From Cytophagales bacterium CG12_big_fil_rev_8_21_14_0_65_40_12 (GTDB lineage: Bacteria; Bacteroidota; Bacteroidia; Cytophagales; Cyclobacteriaceae), in the NCBI GenBank assembly GCA_002786855.1, contig PCUU01000026.1, positions 1 to 64,000 on the forward strand: a DNA stretch of 64,000 bases, written 5' to 3'. The position numbers were made by a program, and so were the translations under genes. Below are positions 28,501-38,250 of this stretch, piece by piece. The notes under the pieces are model-generated. The model did no database searches and was not told the DNA's origin. It saw only the letters and a program-made list of their open reading frames with translations. Within the stretch, counting starts at the first letter, position 1. The number at the start of each line of letters is the position of its first letter.

Positions 28501-29039
28501 GACAAACCAATGGCTTGAGGCGCCATGCCCTTGGCATTGGTGTTTACCCCACTCGCCAAAATGGTGCCCATGACGTGAGTAGCATGATTACTAATGCCAA
28601 ATTCGTTACCATCACTGGTCAATATTCTTCCAATATATTCTTGATGGCTTTCTCTTGCATATCCTCCATCCCAGACTCCAATCTTTATTCCGTTACCCGT
28701 CAAATTCAAACCTAAATTTCCTCCAGAATGTAGTTGATTAGTACCCAAAGTCTCAGCCGCCCCTTTGTTATAAGTTACCGTATATTCTGGTAGTCCATTG
28801 ACGATATCATACATTACAGCAAGCCGATCATCATCTAAGATAAGCGTCCGATTGGCAGACTTATTGGTTTTCAAATACGCTTCAATCCGAGCGCTTCTTG
28901 CCGCCCTATCGTTATTGAATGATTTAATCATCTCCTGAAGTTCTATCGCTTCTTGAGCATTGGAAGTGAAGACAACCATGCTGGATAAATAAACAACAAA
29001 GACAATGAATAAACTCTGAATAGTTAATTTCCTTCTCAT
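25569..29039 (-). CDS. S8 subtilisin-like serine peptidase with PKD domain and T9SS type A C-terminal sorting domain
   Basis: GVWDGG, HATHVMGT, GTSMSAPNVTGS; PKD WDFGDGATSTDQNP; C-term YPNPSNKDFEI...GIYLIKL. Confidence 0.95.
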   Translation of the reverse strand: MRRKLTIQSLFIVFVVYLSSMVVFTSNAQEAIELQEMIKSFNNDRAARSARIEAYLKTNKSANRTLILDDDRLAVMYDIVNGLPEYTVTYNKGAAETLGTNQLHSGGNLGLNLTGNGIKIGVWDGGYARESHQEYIGRILTSDGNEFGISNHATHVMGTILASGVNTNAKGMAPQAIGLSYGFNSDLLEMTAVALTPTDNLILSNHSYGTLAGWNFNNNAWTWFGDASISEDEDWKFGFYNATARDWDELAHKAPFYTIVKSAGNDRSDAGNGTRPADGPFDIISTYGTAKNIITVGAVQKINGGYDGLNSVVMSSFSGWGPTDDGRIKPDIVGAGVAISSAYSSADDAYGNLQGTSMSAPNVTGSIALLQELHSKLNGGQFMRSATVKSLIFHTANEAGAAGPDYIYGWGVMNTEAAARLLLQQNGFNKVIKEVSLNDGDNYELLFTPKENTEVKATIVWTDLPGSPPPVSLDPIKLMLVNDLDMRISDGTTTQLPWILDPSNPGAGATLGDNFRDNSEQIVFTPTSAAPQSLVVSHKFPLLGGSQRFSIILTYESATIQSSNYYWIGKSGGSWTDPSNWSNTSGGTTASTIPSANDLVFFDENSFDQSQNKLITIGANQEVGTLVWLSSENVAVNMNNSSLKVNGDLILSNELVSISNGTIILGKGNSPTHRLVQNGVDLTGVNLVLDANDATWNLLGSLILGDLNIISGNLAIENSTVTLNTLSATATSPLNVSFMGSTLDLKVKLDISNPQLSYFDEGSTINISTGQQVEFIAGGVDSKSTFNVKGELSISGTSNVLDSVSIHSSGILKLTDDIEISSLTISEAGNLILSGGKKLDLINNFVASGNAENPVVISNAGSGNAAIQLDGHRVICLDFLSISNVDFAGTASITTGVNSTLVNANNWQNVSCENVLFPDFSFDYTCQNALTTFIDNSTGSIDSWEWDFGDGATSTDQNPVHQYLQTGAYNVTLVVKEGDIEISFVAPIEITENSLNPNSIVNNDGVLASQQSATSFQWYKDGVKVEGATARTFDSQNIEGTYFVVTFNSDCSLKSSDFVLLVNATDDEIALINRSTRLYPNPSNKDFEIDMVNDYFGKVQIEIIDMNGKSQLDNEDFKNSQEFKRRFDTSKFSKGIYLIKLSLGSEFVVQKKLIIN

Positions 29040-29224
29040 TCCTCAAAAATATAGTTTGATTTCAAAAGCCGTAATAAAATAAACGAAAATCATTATAACG
29101 ATAACGCAATCCCAGGCTTGTAGTTTGTTTTGGATTGGTAAATATATCAATTCTTAATTGGGACTTACCTCCGCTGTTCATCTAAAAACTTCCCAAAATA
29201 GCAGGCTACCCAAGCCCTAAAAAA

Positions 29225-29250
29225 AAAGGCTCCGATAAATCGGAGCCTTT
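29225..29250 (-). terminator. Intrinsic terminator downstream of the SusC/D-lipoprotein operon
   Basis: AAAGGCTCCGAT-AA-ATCGGAGCCTTT with a T-run on the minus strand. Confidence 0.8.
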
Positions 29251-29269
29251 TATTAATATTTGAACTCGA

Positions 29270-30112
29270 TTATTGAGGTGTCAATACAACGTTACCAGTA
29301 TCTCCCCAAGTATTACTCCAAGTTAAGGTAATAACCCCAGTTGCAGCATTTCTAGTAGAGTTGATAGTAAATGGATCACCAAAACGATCTTGATTACCCA
29401 AACCAGCACCAGAAACTCTATCACAAATATCTCTCAATCTACCAGTTGGTGTAGTATCACCATATCCTTGATCATAAAGACCGAAAGAAATGTCGTTGAT
29501 CGCATATACACCCGCAGTAGCTGTTGGAGTGAAAGTGATTACAGAGGCAATATCAGAGTATGTCCCTGCTGAACCTCCAGAACCATCACCAAAGTCACCT
29601 GATGCTAACGCATTGTAAGTACCACCAATGTCTGAATTACAAGTAATCTGAATTCTGTGAGTAGCCTGACTAAGTCTAGGCTCTAGATTTACAGAAGATG
29701 ACACTAATCTGATCACAATATCGAAAGTCTCACCTGCTTCAATACCATCAACGATGATATCAATTGGTAAATTTACAACATTCTCACCAGCAGGAATTGT
29801 TACAGAAGTACTGTTCACTACATAATGCACATTGGCAATAGCAGTAGTTGAAGCTGCAACAATCTCATATGTTACATTAACATCAGTAGACAACGGAGCA
29901 GAAGCCAAATTCAATTTAAATCCACTTGGTTTATTATTTCCGTTGTTTTCTCTCAAATAAGAGTACACTCTTCTCGCACTTGGTGCTGTCGCAGCATCCA
30001 ATTCTACAAAAGATTCTGAGAAAAGAGTAGAAGATCCAGGCTCATCACAACTCGTAACAACGAGCAATGCAGCCAATATATAGGTTAATAAATTTAGTTT
30101 TTTCATTTTCAA
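29270..30112 (-). CDS. SusCD-associated surface lipoprotein of unknown function
   Basis: Lipobox LLVVTSC; Ig-like/Calx-beta-like segment; third gene after susC and susD. Confidence 0.75.
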   Translation of the reverse strand: MKMKKLNLLTYILAALLVVTSCDEPGSSTLFSESFVELDAATAPSARRVYSYLRENNGNNKPSGFKLNLASAPLSTDVNVTYEIVAASTTAIANVHYVVNSTSVTIPAGENVVNLPIDIIVDGIEAGETFDIVIRLVSSSVNLEPRLSQATHRIQITCNSDIGGTYNALASGDFGDGSGGSAGTYSDIASVITFTPTATAGVYAINDISFGLYDQGYGDTTPTGRLRDICDRVSGAGLGNQDRFGDPFTINSTRNAATGVITLTWSNTWGDTGNVVLTPQ

Positions 30113-30118
30113 TTAATC

Positions 30119-31540
30119 TTAGTAACCAGGGTTTTGAACCAATAGGGTATTATTTCCAAGTGCGTTATCTGGGATTGGTGCCAACACTCTAAAATCAGTA
30201 TAAGGCACTGGATTTCCACCTTGTGCAGCTGCTTTTGTAATGTCTAGTCCAAGTCTCTTAAAGTCAAAGAATCTATGTCCTTCCAATACTAACTCAACTC
30301 TTCTTTCATTCATGATCAATGAAATTAAAGCTGCTCCAGTGTCAGTAGAATTAGCTAAACCTCTGTTCGTTCTTAGTCTATTGATATGCGTTAAGGCAGC
30401 ACCATCGTTTCCTGAACGGGCTCTTCCTTCCGCAGCGATCAATAGCATTTCAGAATATCGAATGATTGGAATGTGTTCTCTAAAACCTCCAAGCTCACCA
30501 TTCCATTTTCTGGCTTCCCAGTTATTTGGTCCAGTGGTAGCTACCCAAAGATCTCTACGAACATCACCTGGCTCGTAAGCTGCAAGTAATTCAACAGAAG
30601 CTCTTAACACGCCCTGTGCAGAATTCAAACCTCTACTTGGATCGTTTGTATTCGTCATTGATGCCAATGAGTTGTTTACACCGTCTACAGTAGACCAATC
30701 CAAAGTTGAAATATTGAATGCCATAATGGCCTCAGGATGATTTGCAGCAGCAAATGTACCAACGTAATCCGCAGCGTTAGAAAGCGTAGCACTAGTTTCA
30801 GTCATTACCTCTTCAGCCAATTGAGCTGCAGTAGCAAAACTTCCCTCGTATAGGTTCACTCTGGCCAATAAGGCTTTCGCAGCAGAACTAGTTGGAAGAT
30901 AAGGGCTGTTTGTACTAGTAGCAGGTAAAAGTGAAATAGCACTTTGCAAATCAGCCTTTACCAATGAATATACTTCAGTATTGGTAGCTCTAGCTGTTTC
31001 AACAATGTTTGAAGTTCCAAGCACTGCCTCAGGAGAAATAACCACGGCTGTGTTAAAGCCTGCCACTTCTCTGCTTGGCTCGTAGCCATATACTCTCGCC
31101 AAATCAAAGTAAGCCAAAGCTCTTGCAAATTTAGCTTGACCTTCTAACAGACTTGCTCTAGCAGGATCTTCAGCTGCCAAATCAGGCAATACTGCCAAGG
31201 CAATATTCACGTCATTGATGATCTGATAACCTACAGTGTAAATGTTATTGTGTGCTCTTGCGGCATTCACCAGCTGAGTCACATAACGGCCTGTATTGTT
31301 CAAAAGATTCACGTTGTCGGCTAGGGCATCTTCATTCAAAATGAATTGCTGACCATAATAACCAAAACCATGAAACCTGTTATAAGCTGAGGCCACATGA
31401 CTTGAAACACCGTTCAAATCAGAAAGTGCGATGTCTCTAGTTAATCTATCCTTTGGCTCTGGCTCAAGGAAAGAAAAGTCCTCGCAGCTGTATACAGTTG
31501 CGATAAGTAATAGGGTAAATATTGATAATACTTTTTTCAT
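30119..31540 (-). CDS. RagB/SusD family nutrient uptake lipoprotein
   Basis: Lipoprotein signal; ARALAYFDLARVYG; C-term NERRVELVLEGHRFFDFKRLG. Confidence 0.96.
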   Translation of the reverse strand: MKKVLSIFTLLLIATVYSCEDFSFLEPEPKDRLTRDIALSDLNGVSSHVASAYNRFHGFGYYGQQFILNEDALADNVNLLNNTGRYVTQLVNAARAHNNIYTVGYQIINDVNIALAVLPDLAAEDPARASLLEGQAKFARALAYFDLARVYGYEPSREVAGFNTAVVISPEAVLGTSNIVETARATNTEVYSLVKADLQSAISLLPATSTNSPYLPTSSAAKALLARVNLYEGSFATAAQLAEEVMTETSATLSNAADYVGTFAAANHPEAIMAFNISTLDWSTVDGVNNSLASMTNTNDPSRGLNSAQGVLRASVELLAAYEPGDVRRDLWVATTGPNNWEARKWNGELGGFREHIPIIRYSEMLLIAAEGRARSGNDGAALTHINRLRTNRGLANSTDTGAALISLIMNERRVELVLEGHRFFDFKRLGLDITKAAAQGGNPVPYTDFRVLAPIPDNALGNNTLLVQNPGY

Positions 31541-31553
31541 GATTCCTAATTAA

Positions 31554-34500
31554 TTAGAATTTAATTGAAACACCACCAGTGTATTGTCTACCAACAGGGA
31601 ACACTCCAAAAGTAGAAGGGGCATTGGCAGTTCTGTTGGTATCGCTATTATTAGTGATAACCTCTGGATCAATACCATCAAAGTTAGTCACTGTCAATAA
31701 GTTAACGGCAGTAACAAAGAAGCTTACATTGTTCATACCTATCTTAGTAGTGATTGCCTTTGGTAAATTGTAAGTCAGGGTTACTGTTTTCAATCTAGCA
31801 TAAGAAGCATCGGACATATATCTCGCAGTGTTGTTTCCACCTCCTGGCGTAGCAGAATTGATACCATCAATTACACCCCCTTGGAATGGACGACCAGTAG
31901 TCGTAACATCACCTGGTTGTTTCCAATAATTAAGATTTCTTCTTAACTGATTGTTCTCAGCGTTACCTTGACGATCCAAGTTGAACAAGTCACCATTAAT
32001 GGCCTCGTTGCCTCCTTGGAACTGAATTAAGAAATCCAATGACAAGTTTTTGTAGCTCACGGTGTTCGTTAAACCACCATAATAATCAGCGATTGGAGAT
32101 CCAATGATATAACCATCTGCTAAACCAAGATTACCATAGGTAAGATCACCTTGTCTGTCATAATACAATTCTCTACCGTTAGCAGGATTGATACCAGCAT
32201 AATTAACACCCCAAATGAAACTAATGGGTTGTCCTACAATTAGAGTATTAACCCCTAATGTATCTACGCCACCTGGTAAAGACAACACTTCATTTCTTTG
32301 GAAAGTAATGTTGAAACCTGAGCTCCATCTGAAATCACCAGCATCTACGTTCACAGATTGAATTTCGATTTCAATACCTTCAGATCTTACTTCACCTACG
32401 TTACCTCTGATAGAAGAGAAACCTGATTCAATTGGAAGTGGTGTATTGAACAATTGATCCCCAGTGTCATTTCTAAAGAAATCAAAAGCACCAGAAATTC
32501 TATTATTTAAAATAGCGTAGTCAATACCGATGTTAGATTGTTTTGATCTCTCCCAAGTGATTTGGTCGTTGGCTAAGTTCAATACTTGGCCAGCAGTGCC
32601 TAAATATTGTCTTTGTGCAGAGAATGAAGGCACGGCCTCGAAATTGCCAAGACCATTGGAGTTACCCAATACACCATAGCTCAATCTTAATTTCAAATCA
32701 TTGAATAAAGACTGGTTAGCCATGAAGTTTTCTTCGATCAATCTCCAAGAAGCTCCAATAGAGTAGAATGTACCAACCCTGTTCTGCGCACCAAACCTTG
32801 AGCTACCGTCACGTCTGATAGTTCCATTCAAATAATACTTGTTCTTGTAGTTATAGCTACCTCTCATGAATACACCCGCTCTTGTGTAGTAAGACTCAGA
32901 TCCACTTGGAGCACCAAAATAATTAGTAGCTTGGCTTAATAATCTTAGCGCTTGGTTAGAGAAACCTCTTGCAGTTACACTTTCGAATGAGTTCAAAGAT
33001 TTGAAAATCTCACCACCGGCAATACCTGAAACAGTGTGATCACCATATACTTTGTTGAAATTCAAAGTACCACTAGCATTGTAATTCAAGAATTTTTGGT
33101 TTTGATTGAATACTTGTCCACCAGTTGCTGCAAAAACAGGGATTGTAGCTGGTCTTTCGTTGATAGACTTGGTAGCCGCCCAGTCAATACCACCTAATGC
33201 GTTAAAAGTAAAGGCATCAGAAATTTTGTATTGAATGTTCATTGTTCCTTGTACTTGTCCACCATCGTTTTCTCTTCTCTCTTGTTGCACACCTTGAAGG
33301 ATGTTATAACCGAATAAGTGAGAACCTGGGGCTGCCACTGGATAAGGATTGAAATTACCGTTTTCATCCAATGCTGGAGAATTAGGCTGTGAAGTAAAAG
33401 CTGCTTGGAATGGACCGTTTACGAAGTTACCGTTGGCGATTGAACCAAATTGTGTTTGTCTTGAAACACCCAAAGAAGTAGTAACTTTTACTCTGTCATT
33501 CGCTTGATGAGTCACGTTCAATCTTAAAGTTTGACGCTCCCAATCTGATTGAATGATAAATGCTTCTTGCATCTCTGTAGAAACTGACATATAAAATTGA
33601 GTCTTCTCGTCACCACCAGATAAACGTGCATTGGCAGAGTACATAGAACCTGTTCTGAATAGTGCATCAGCCCAATCATAGTTGTTCAATGTTGATGGAT
33701 CGTTTGGATTACCATATAAGGCATGAGACGTTGCGGCAGACTGTCCAGCATTCACATAAGCAGCTTCTTTGATAGTAGCAAGCTCTTGTGCGTTCATCAT
33801 GTCATACAAATTCAAAGGAGTAGAATAACCACCTTGGAAAGAAACAGAAAGCTCACTTTGGTTGGCTTTACCTCTCTTAGTAGTAATTACCACAACACCG
33901 TTTGCAGCTTGAGCTCCATAAATGGCAGCAGCAGCCGCATCTTTCAACACTTCAATAGAAGCGATATCGTCTGAGTTCAAACCTGCTAAAGCGTTGTTTG
34001 AAGCTTGACCAGCTATATTACCTGAAATTGCTTGCACACCATCGATGATATAAAGCGGAGTGTTGTTAGCCAATGAACTTTGTCCACGAATTTGGAAACT
34101 CAAGGCACCACCTGGTTGTCCAGATGCAGCCTGTACTTGAACACCCGCAATTCTACCTTGTACAGCTCTATCGAAAGATTGTAAAGGAAGATTTTCGATG
34201 TCTTCTGCTTTCACTTGAGCAATTGCACCAGTAATGTCTCTTTTAACCTCAACACCATAACCAGTTACAACAACCTCTCCTAGAGAAGTTACATCTGGCT
34301 GCATAGGCACGTTGATGATTGTTTGATTACCAATTACAATCTCTTGAGTTACATAACCCAAGAAGCGGAATATCAGCGTTCCGCCATCTGCTGGCACTGA
34401 TAGTCTGTAAGTACCGTCCACTTCGGTGGCAACACCGGTATTAGTACCTTTTAACAAAACTGTTACCTGTGGCAAAGGTAGGCCGTCATCGGCTCCTGTT

Positions 34501-34592
34501 ACCTTACCGGAAACAGTTCTTTCTTGTGCTGACACTGCTAAAGAAAATAGCATGAACGTCAACATAAAACAACTGAGTAAAATCCTCTTCAT
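31554..34592 (-). CDS. SusC/RagA family TonB-linked outer membrane protein
   Basis: Carboxypeptidase-D-like N-term; VVVTGYGVEVKRDITGAIAQV plug; VLKDAAAAAIYGAQAANGVVVITTKRG. Confidence 0.97.
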   Translation of the reverse strand: MKRILLSCFMLTFMLFSLAVSAQERTVSGKVTGADDGLPLPQVTVLLKGTNTGVATEVDGTYRLSVPADGGTLIFRFLGYVTQEIVIGNQTIINVPMQPDVTSLGEVVVTGYGVEVKRDITGAIAQVKAEDIENLPLQSFDRAVQGRIAGVQVQAASGQPGGALSFQIRGQSSLANNTPLYIIDGVQAISGNIAGQASNNALAGLNSDDIASIEVLKDAAAAAIYGAQAANGVVVITTKRGKANQSELSVSFQGGYSTPLNLYDMMNAQELATIKEAAYVNAGQSAATSHALYGNPNDPSTLNNYDWADALFRTGSMYSANARLSGGDEKTQFYMSVSTEMQEAFIIQSDWERQTLRLNVTHQANDRVKVTTSLGVSRQTQFGSIANGNFVNGPFQAAFTSQPNSPALDENGNFNPYPVAAPGSHLFGYNILQGVQQERRENDGGQVQGTMNIQYKISDAFTFNALGGIDWAATKSINERPATIPVFAATGGQVFNQNQKFLNYNASGTLNFNKVYGDHTVSGIAGGEIFKSLNSFESVTARGFSNQALRLLSQATNYFGAPSGSESYYTRAGVFMRGSYNYKNKYYLNGTIRRDGSSRFGAQNRVGTFYSIGASWRLIEENFMANQSLFNDLKLRLSYGVLGNSNGLGNFEAVPSFSAQRQYLGTAGQVLNLANDQITWERSKQSNIGIDYAILNNRISGAFDFFRNDTGDQLFNTPLPIESGFSSIRGNVGEVRSEGIEIEIQSVNVDAGDFRWSSGFNITFQRNEVLSLPGGVDTLGVNTLIVGQPISFIWGVNYAGINPANGRELYYDRQGDLTYGNLGLADGYIIGSPIADYYGGLTNTVSYKNLSLDFLIQFQGGNEAINGDLFNLDRQGNAENNQLRRNLNYWKQPGDVTTTGRPFQGGVIDGINSATPGGGNNTARYMSDASYARLKTVTLTYNLPKAITTKIGMNNVSFFVTAVNLLTVTNFDGIDPEVITNNSDTNRTANAPSTFGVFPVGRQYTGGVSIKF

Positions 34593-34736
34593 ATTGCTTT
34601 GTTTAAGTTAGAATGTTTAAAATAGTTTATTTGTATGCTTACTGAACAGCGAATGTAAGGCATTTCCCTTATTCTGCAATTCAAAATTTTAAAGATTTTT
34701 TAAACGGCAGTTAACATTTATTAACGCAGATTCTTT

Positions 34737-36647
34737 CTAATTAAGCCCTTTTTGCAGATTTAAGATGATGAGTTCAATCCTTCTATTCTTGCTGTTTTGA
34801 TCTGAAATTGGGGTATTCTGAAGTAATTGACTTTCTCCATATCCCTTATAGACCAAGCGCTCGGCTGGTATTTTTTTGTTAATAAAAAAGTCATAGACTG
34901 ACTTTGCTCTTTCAGTTGAAAGGTTCAAATTATAGTCCTCTGCGCCTATGCTATCGGTGTGACCTCCAATTTCAATCACTAAGTCCGGATTATCTTTCAA
35001 AAATTCAACCGCAATCTGTAGTTCCTTGGTGGCTGTTTTGCTTAGTTCCGCACTATTTAGGTCGAAAAGTATGTCATTCAAGACGATTCTCTCGCCTACT
35101 TTAATGGGTTGAAGATAAATGGTGGCGTCATTTTTTTCTTGCCAAAGGTCTGTCAGATTACTCTTATATAGTAGGTAACCTCTTCGTCTCAAATAAATGT
35201 TAGCCATTGATTCTTTAGGAAATACCAAATTGAATCTGCCCGACTCAAAATCTGAATAAGTCCTTGAGATAATTGAATCGCTTTGAATATCAGCTACAAA
35301 AACCTCGGCCAGTACAGGTGTACTGTCTGCGGCACTTAACACCAATCCTCTTTTATAATCTACAAGGTTTTTTGGAATGAATTCTTCCGGAAGTTTAAAC
35401 TTAAAAAGCTCAGATACTCCACCGAATTGATTATCGCTGTAGTAAGCCCAACCATCTAGGCTAATGGTATAGCCCACTTGATTGCGATGGTTATTGATTG
35501 GATAACCTAAGTTTTTAACTTCAGCCCAGGTTCCGTTGTGGTTTTCAGTTGTATACAGGTCATATCCACCAAATCCCAGCCTTCCCCTCGAAGCAAAATA
35601 GAGGTTAACTCCATTGGGATGTATATAAGGTGAGCAATCATCGAAGCGCGTATTGATTGATTCTCCTAAGTTTTCGGACTCTGTCCATTTGCCATTGACT
35701 TTTTTAGATTGCCAAAGGTCCTGGCCACCCATTCCATTAGGTCGGCTACTCACAAAATAAAGCAAGCGCCCATCTTGCGATAAAGAAGGTTGTGATTCCC
35801 AATGAATCGTATTTACAGCCCTGCCCAAGTTTTTCGGGACAGTCCAATCGCTGCCTTCTTTATAACTCACGTATAAATCGCAGCTACCTAAACCATCAGG
35901 GGCATTGCAGGCAGTATAAACAAGGGTGTTGCCATCCGCAGAAATGGAGGCGGTCCCTTCGTTTCTATCTGAATTAATTTTTTTTGAAATACTCACAGGA
36001 GTTTGCCACGATTCGCCCTGCTTTTTAGAAAAATACAAATTTTCATCTCCAAGGCCTTGTCTTTCTCTAACCGTAAAAACCAACATACCTGAAGCTGTAA
36101 TGGAAGGAAAATATTGTTGCCCTTGCTTATTCAGTGGGTCTGGAAGTTTTTCAAATTCGATATCCAATGTTTTCGCCTTTTCTTGAATGGCATAATCAAT
36201 AGAGGAGGCAACTAAATTAAATAGTGTCTCATCCACATTTTGGACTTTACCTTCGATTTGATCTTTGAGTCCTTTAGCTCTTTCATATTCTCCATTTGAA
36301 AACATAAAAAAAGCAGCATCGGCAAGCATTCGGTTTTTAAACTCTTGATCTACCTTGGACTTATATTTTTCATAAACACCAAGAGCCACTTCAATTTCAC
36401 CTCTTTTAATGAGCACCTGATGCAAAAGCAAAACGGCTTCATCAAAACTATCATCGCGTTGAAGTATCTCTTGTAGCAAGTCATGCGACTTGAAAAAATT
36501 TCCTACATGGTCAAATTCCTGGGCTTGCTTAAAAAGTTCTAGTGCTTTTCGGTTTCGAGAATGGAGTTTATTCTCCTCTTGTTGACCTTGAGTAAATAGA
36601 CAAATACTTAAAAGGAATATGGTTAGAAAATACTTCAATAGAATCAC
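34737..36647 (-). CDS. OmpA family protein with TPR, PD40/WD40-like propeller and CRD domain (PorE-like architecture)
   Basis: TPR-like N-term; repeated LYFVSSRPNGMGGQDL; C-term OmpA motif GHTDSIGAEDYNLNLSTERAKSV. Confidence 0.88.
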   Translation of the reverse strand: MILLKYFLTIFLLSICLFTQGQQEENKLHSRNRKALELFKQAQEFDHVGNFFKSHDLLQEILQRDDSFDEAVLLLHQVLIKRGEIEVALGVYEKYKSKVDQEFKNRMLADAAFFMFSNGEYERAKGLKDQIEGKVQNVDETLFNLVASSIDYAIQEKAKTLDIEFEKLPDPLNKQGQQYFPSITASGMLVFTVRERQGLGDENLYFSKKQGESWQTPVSISKKINSDRNEGTASISADGNTLVYTACNAPDGLGSCDLYVSYKEGSDWTVPKNLGRAVNTIHWESQPSLSQDGRLLYFVSSRPNGMGGQDLWQSKKVNGKWTESENLGESINTRFDDCSPYIHPNGVNLYFASRGRLGFGGYDLYTTENHNGTWAEVKNLGYPINNHRNQVGYTISLDGWAYYSDNQFGGVSELFKFKLPEEFIPKNLVDYKRGLVLSAADSTPVLAEVFVADIQSDSIISRTYSDFESGRFNLVFPKESMANIYLRRRGYLLYKSNLTDLWQEKNDATIYLQPIKVGERIVLNDILFDLNSAELSKTATKELQIAVEFLKDNPDLVIEIGGHTDSIGAEDYNLNLSTERAKSVYDFFINKKIPAERLVYKGYGESQLLQNTPISDQNSKNRRIELIILNLQKGLN

Positions 36648-37264
36648 TAAGGTATATTCATAAACTTATGAGTTTGTAGCGATATTTTCCACTTCGGGTT
36701 ATTTTTTACGTATTCGATTACTTCTGGAAGCATTTTGTCGGACTTGTCCCATTCAGGTTGCATATATAAGATACAATCCTTGCGCACTTTGGCAGCATGA
36801 CCTTCGGCCCAGGCAAAATCACTCCTATTATATATAATGACTTTCAACTCATCGGCAGCCTCGTAAAACTCCTCTTTAGGCGCCATGAATTTCTTGGGAG
36901 AAAAACACAGCCAATCCCATTCACCAGAAAGTGGATGTGCCCCTGAAGTCTCAATATTTGTTTTGAAGCCTTCAGCATGAAGTCGACTTGTTAAATCTGT
37001 CAAATCATACATTAAAGGTTCGCCTCCCGTAACGACTGCTAATCGAGCAGGATGGGATAAAGCGCCTTCAAGAATTTCGTCAATTGATTGTTTTGGCCAA
37101 CGGTCAGCATCCCAAGAATCCTTGACATCGCACCAAACACAGCCGACATCGCAACCTCCTAAACGAATAAAATAAGCGGGATTTCCAGTGAAGTGACCTT
37201 CACCTTGAATTGTATAAAAAGCCTCCATAAGCGGAAGCTTGAGCGTTTCATTAATTACAGACAT
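36647..37264 (-). CDS. queE: 7-carboxy-7-deazaguanine synthase (radical SAM)
   Basis: EAFYTIQGEGHFTG, CDVGCVWCD cluster motif, TGGEPLM. Confidence 0.93.
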   Translation of the reverse strand: MSVINETLKLPLMEAFYTIQGEGHFTGNPAYFIRLGGCDVGCVWCDVKDSWDADRWPKQSIDEILEGALSHPARLAVVTGGEPLMYDLTDLTSRLHAEGFKTNIETSGAHPLSGEWDWLCFSPKKFMAPKEEFYEAADELKVIIYNRSDFAWAEGHAAKVRKDCILYMQPEWDKSDKMLPEVIEYVKNNPKWKISLQTHKFMNIP

Positions 37265-37333
37265 CTCAATTTTTTAAAGCAGGTGTTGAAACTGCTAGGT
37301 TAAAAGATCCTTAACATTTTGTTAAGTGACTTA

Positions 37334-37366
37334 TTACGGATTCTTTCGCTTCGCTCAGAATTACGG
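37334..37366. repeat. Possible dispersed intergenic repeat with TTACGG direct repeats and hairpin potential
   Basis: TTACGG-ATTCTTTCGCTTCGCTCAGAAT-TACGG; ATTCT/AGAAT complementary ends. Confidence 0.4.
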
Positions 37367-38248
37367 TTAAACAAGCTTTTGATTAGTCAAATAAGTATTC
37401 CAAAGCAATGAAGCAATTGTCATTGGACCAACACCGCCTGGCACTGGGGTGATGAAAGAACATTTTGGTGCTACTTCGTCAAACAAAACATCACCCTTCA
37501 ATTTAAAGCCTGACTTAGTTTCTGAAGACTCTACTCTATGAATACCAACATCAATTACGACAGCTCCTTCTTTCACCATTTCAGCAGAAACAAAGCCTTC
37601 TCGACCAATGGCTACGATTAATATATCCGCTTGGCGGGTGATCTCTGCTAAATTCTGAGTTCTGCTATGGCAAAGCGTAACCGTTGAATTACCTGGATTG
37701 CTATTTCTGGACATCAGCACACTGATTGGTGTTCCGACAGTATGACTTCTACCAATGACTACACAATGCTTACCTGAAGTTTCAATGCCATTTCTTTCAA
37801 GTAATAGCATCATCCCTTTTGGGGTCGCAGGCAGAAGTGTTGGTAAGTCCAGTAGCATTTTACCCAAGTTGGCTGGGTGAAATCCATCAACATCTTTGTG
37901 GGGCAATATGGCTTCAACGACTTTATGTTCATTGATATGCTTTGGCAAAGGCACTTGAACAATAAAACCGTCAATTTCAGGGTCATTATTCAATTTGTTC
38001 ACGGTGGCCAATACTTCTTCTTCCGAAGTATCTGCACTTAGATGAATTAAAGTTGAGCCAAAACCTATTTGCTCGCAGGCTTTAACTTTGGCATTGACGT
38101 AGGTAACGCTTGCGCCATCTTCGCCCACCAAAACCGCAGCAAGGTGAGGGACTTTTCCTCCCTTAGCTTTTATTTCGATTACCTTTTGAGCCAACTCATC
38201 TTTAATTGATTGAGCTGTCGCTTTTCCATCAAGTAATTGGTATGCCAT
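37367..38248 (-). CDS. folD: Methylenetetrahydrofolate dehydrogenase/cyclohydrolase
   Basis: [36 protein letters not shown]. Confidence 0.97.
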   Translation of the reverse strand: MAYQLLDGKATAQSIKDELAQKVIEIKAKGGKVPHLAAVLVGEDGASVTYVNAKVKACEQIGFGSTLIHLSADTSEEEVLATVNKLNNDPEIDGFIVQVPLPKHINEHKVVEAILPHKDVDGFHPANLGKMLLDLPTLLPATPKGMMLLLERNGIETSGKHCVVIGRSHTVGTPISVLMSRNSNPGNSTVTLCHSRTQNLAEITRQADILIVAIGREGFVSAEMVKEGAVVIDVGIHRVESSETKSGFKLKGDVLFDEVAPKCSFITPVPGGVGPMTIASLLWNTYLTNQKLV

Positions 38249-38250
38249 AA

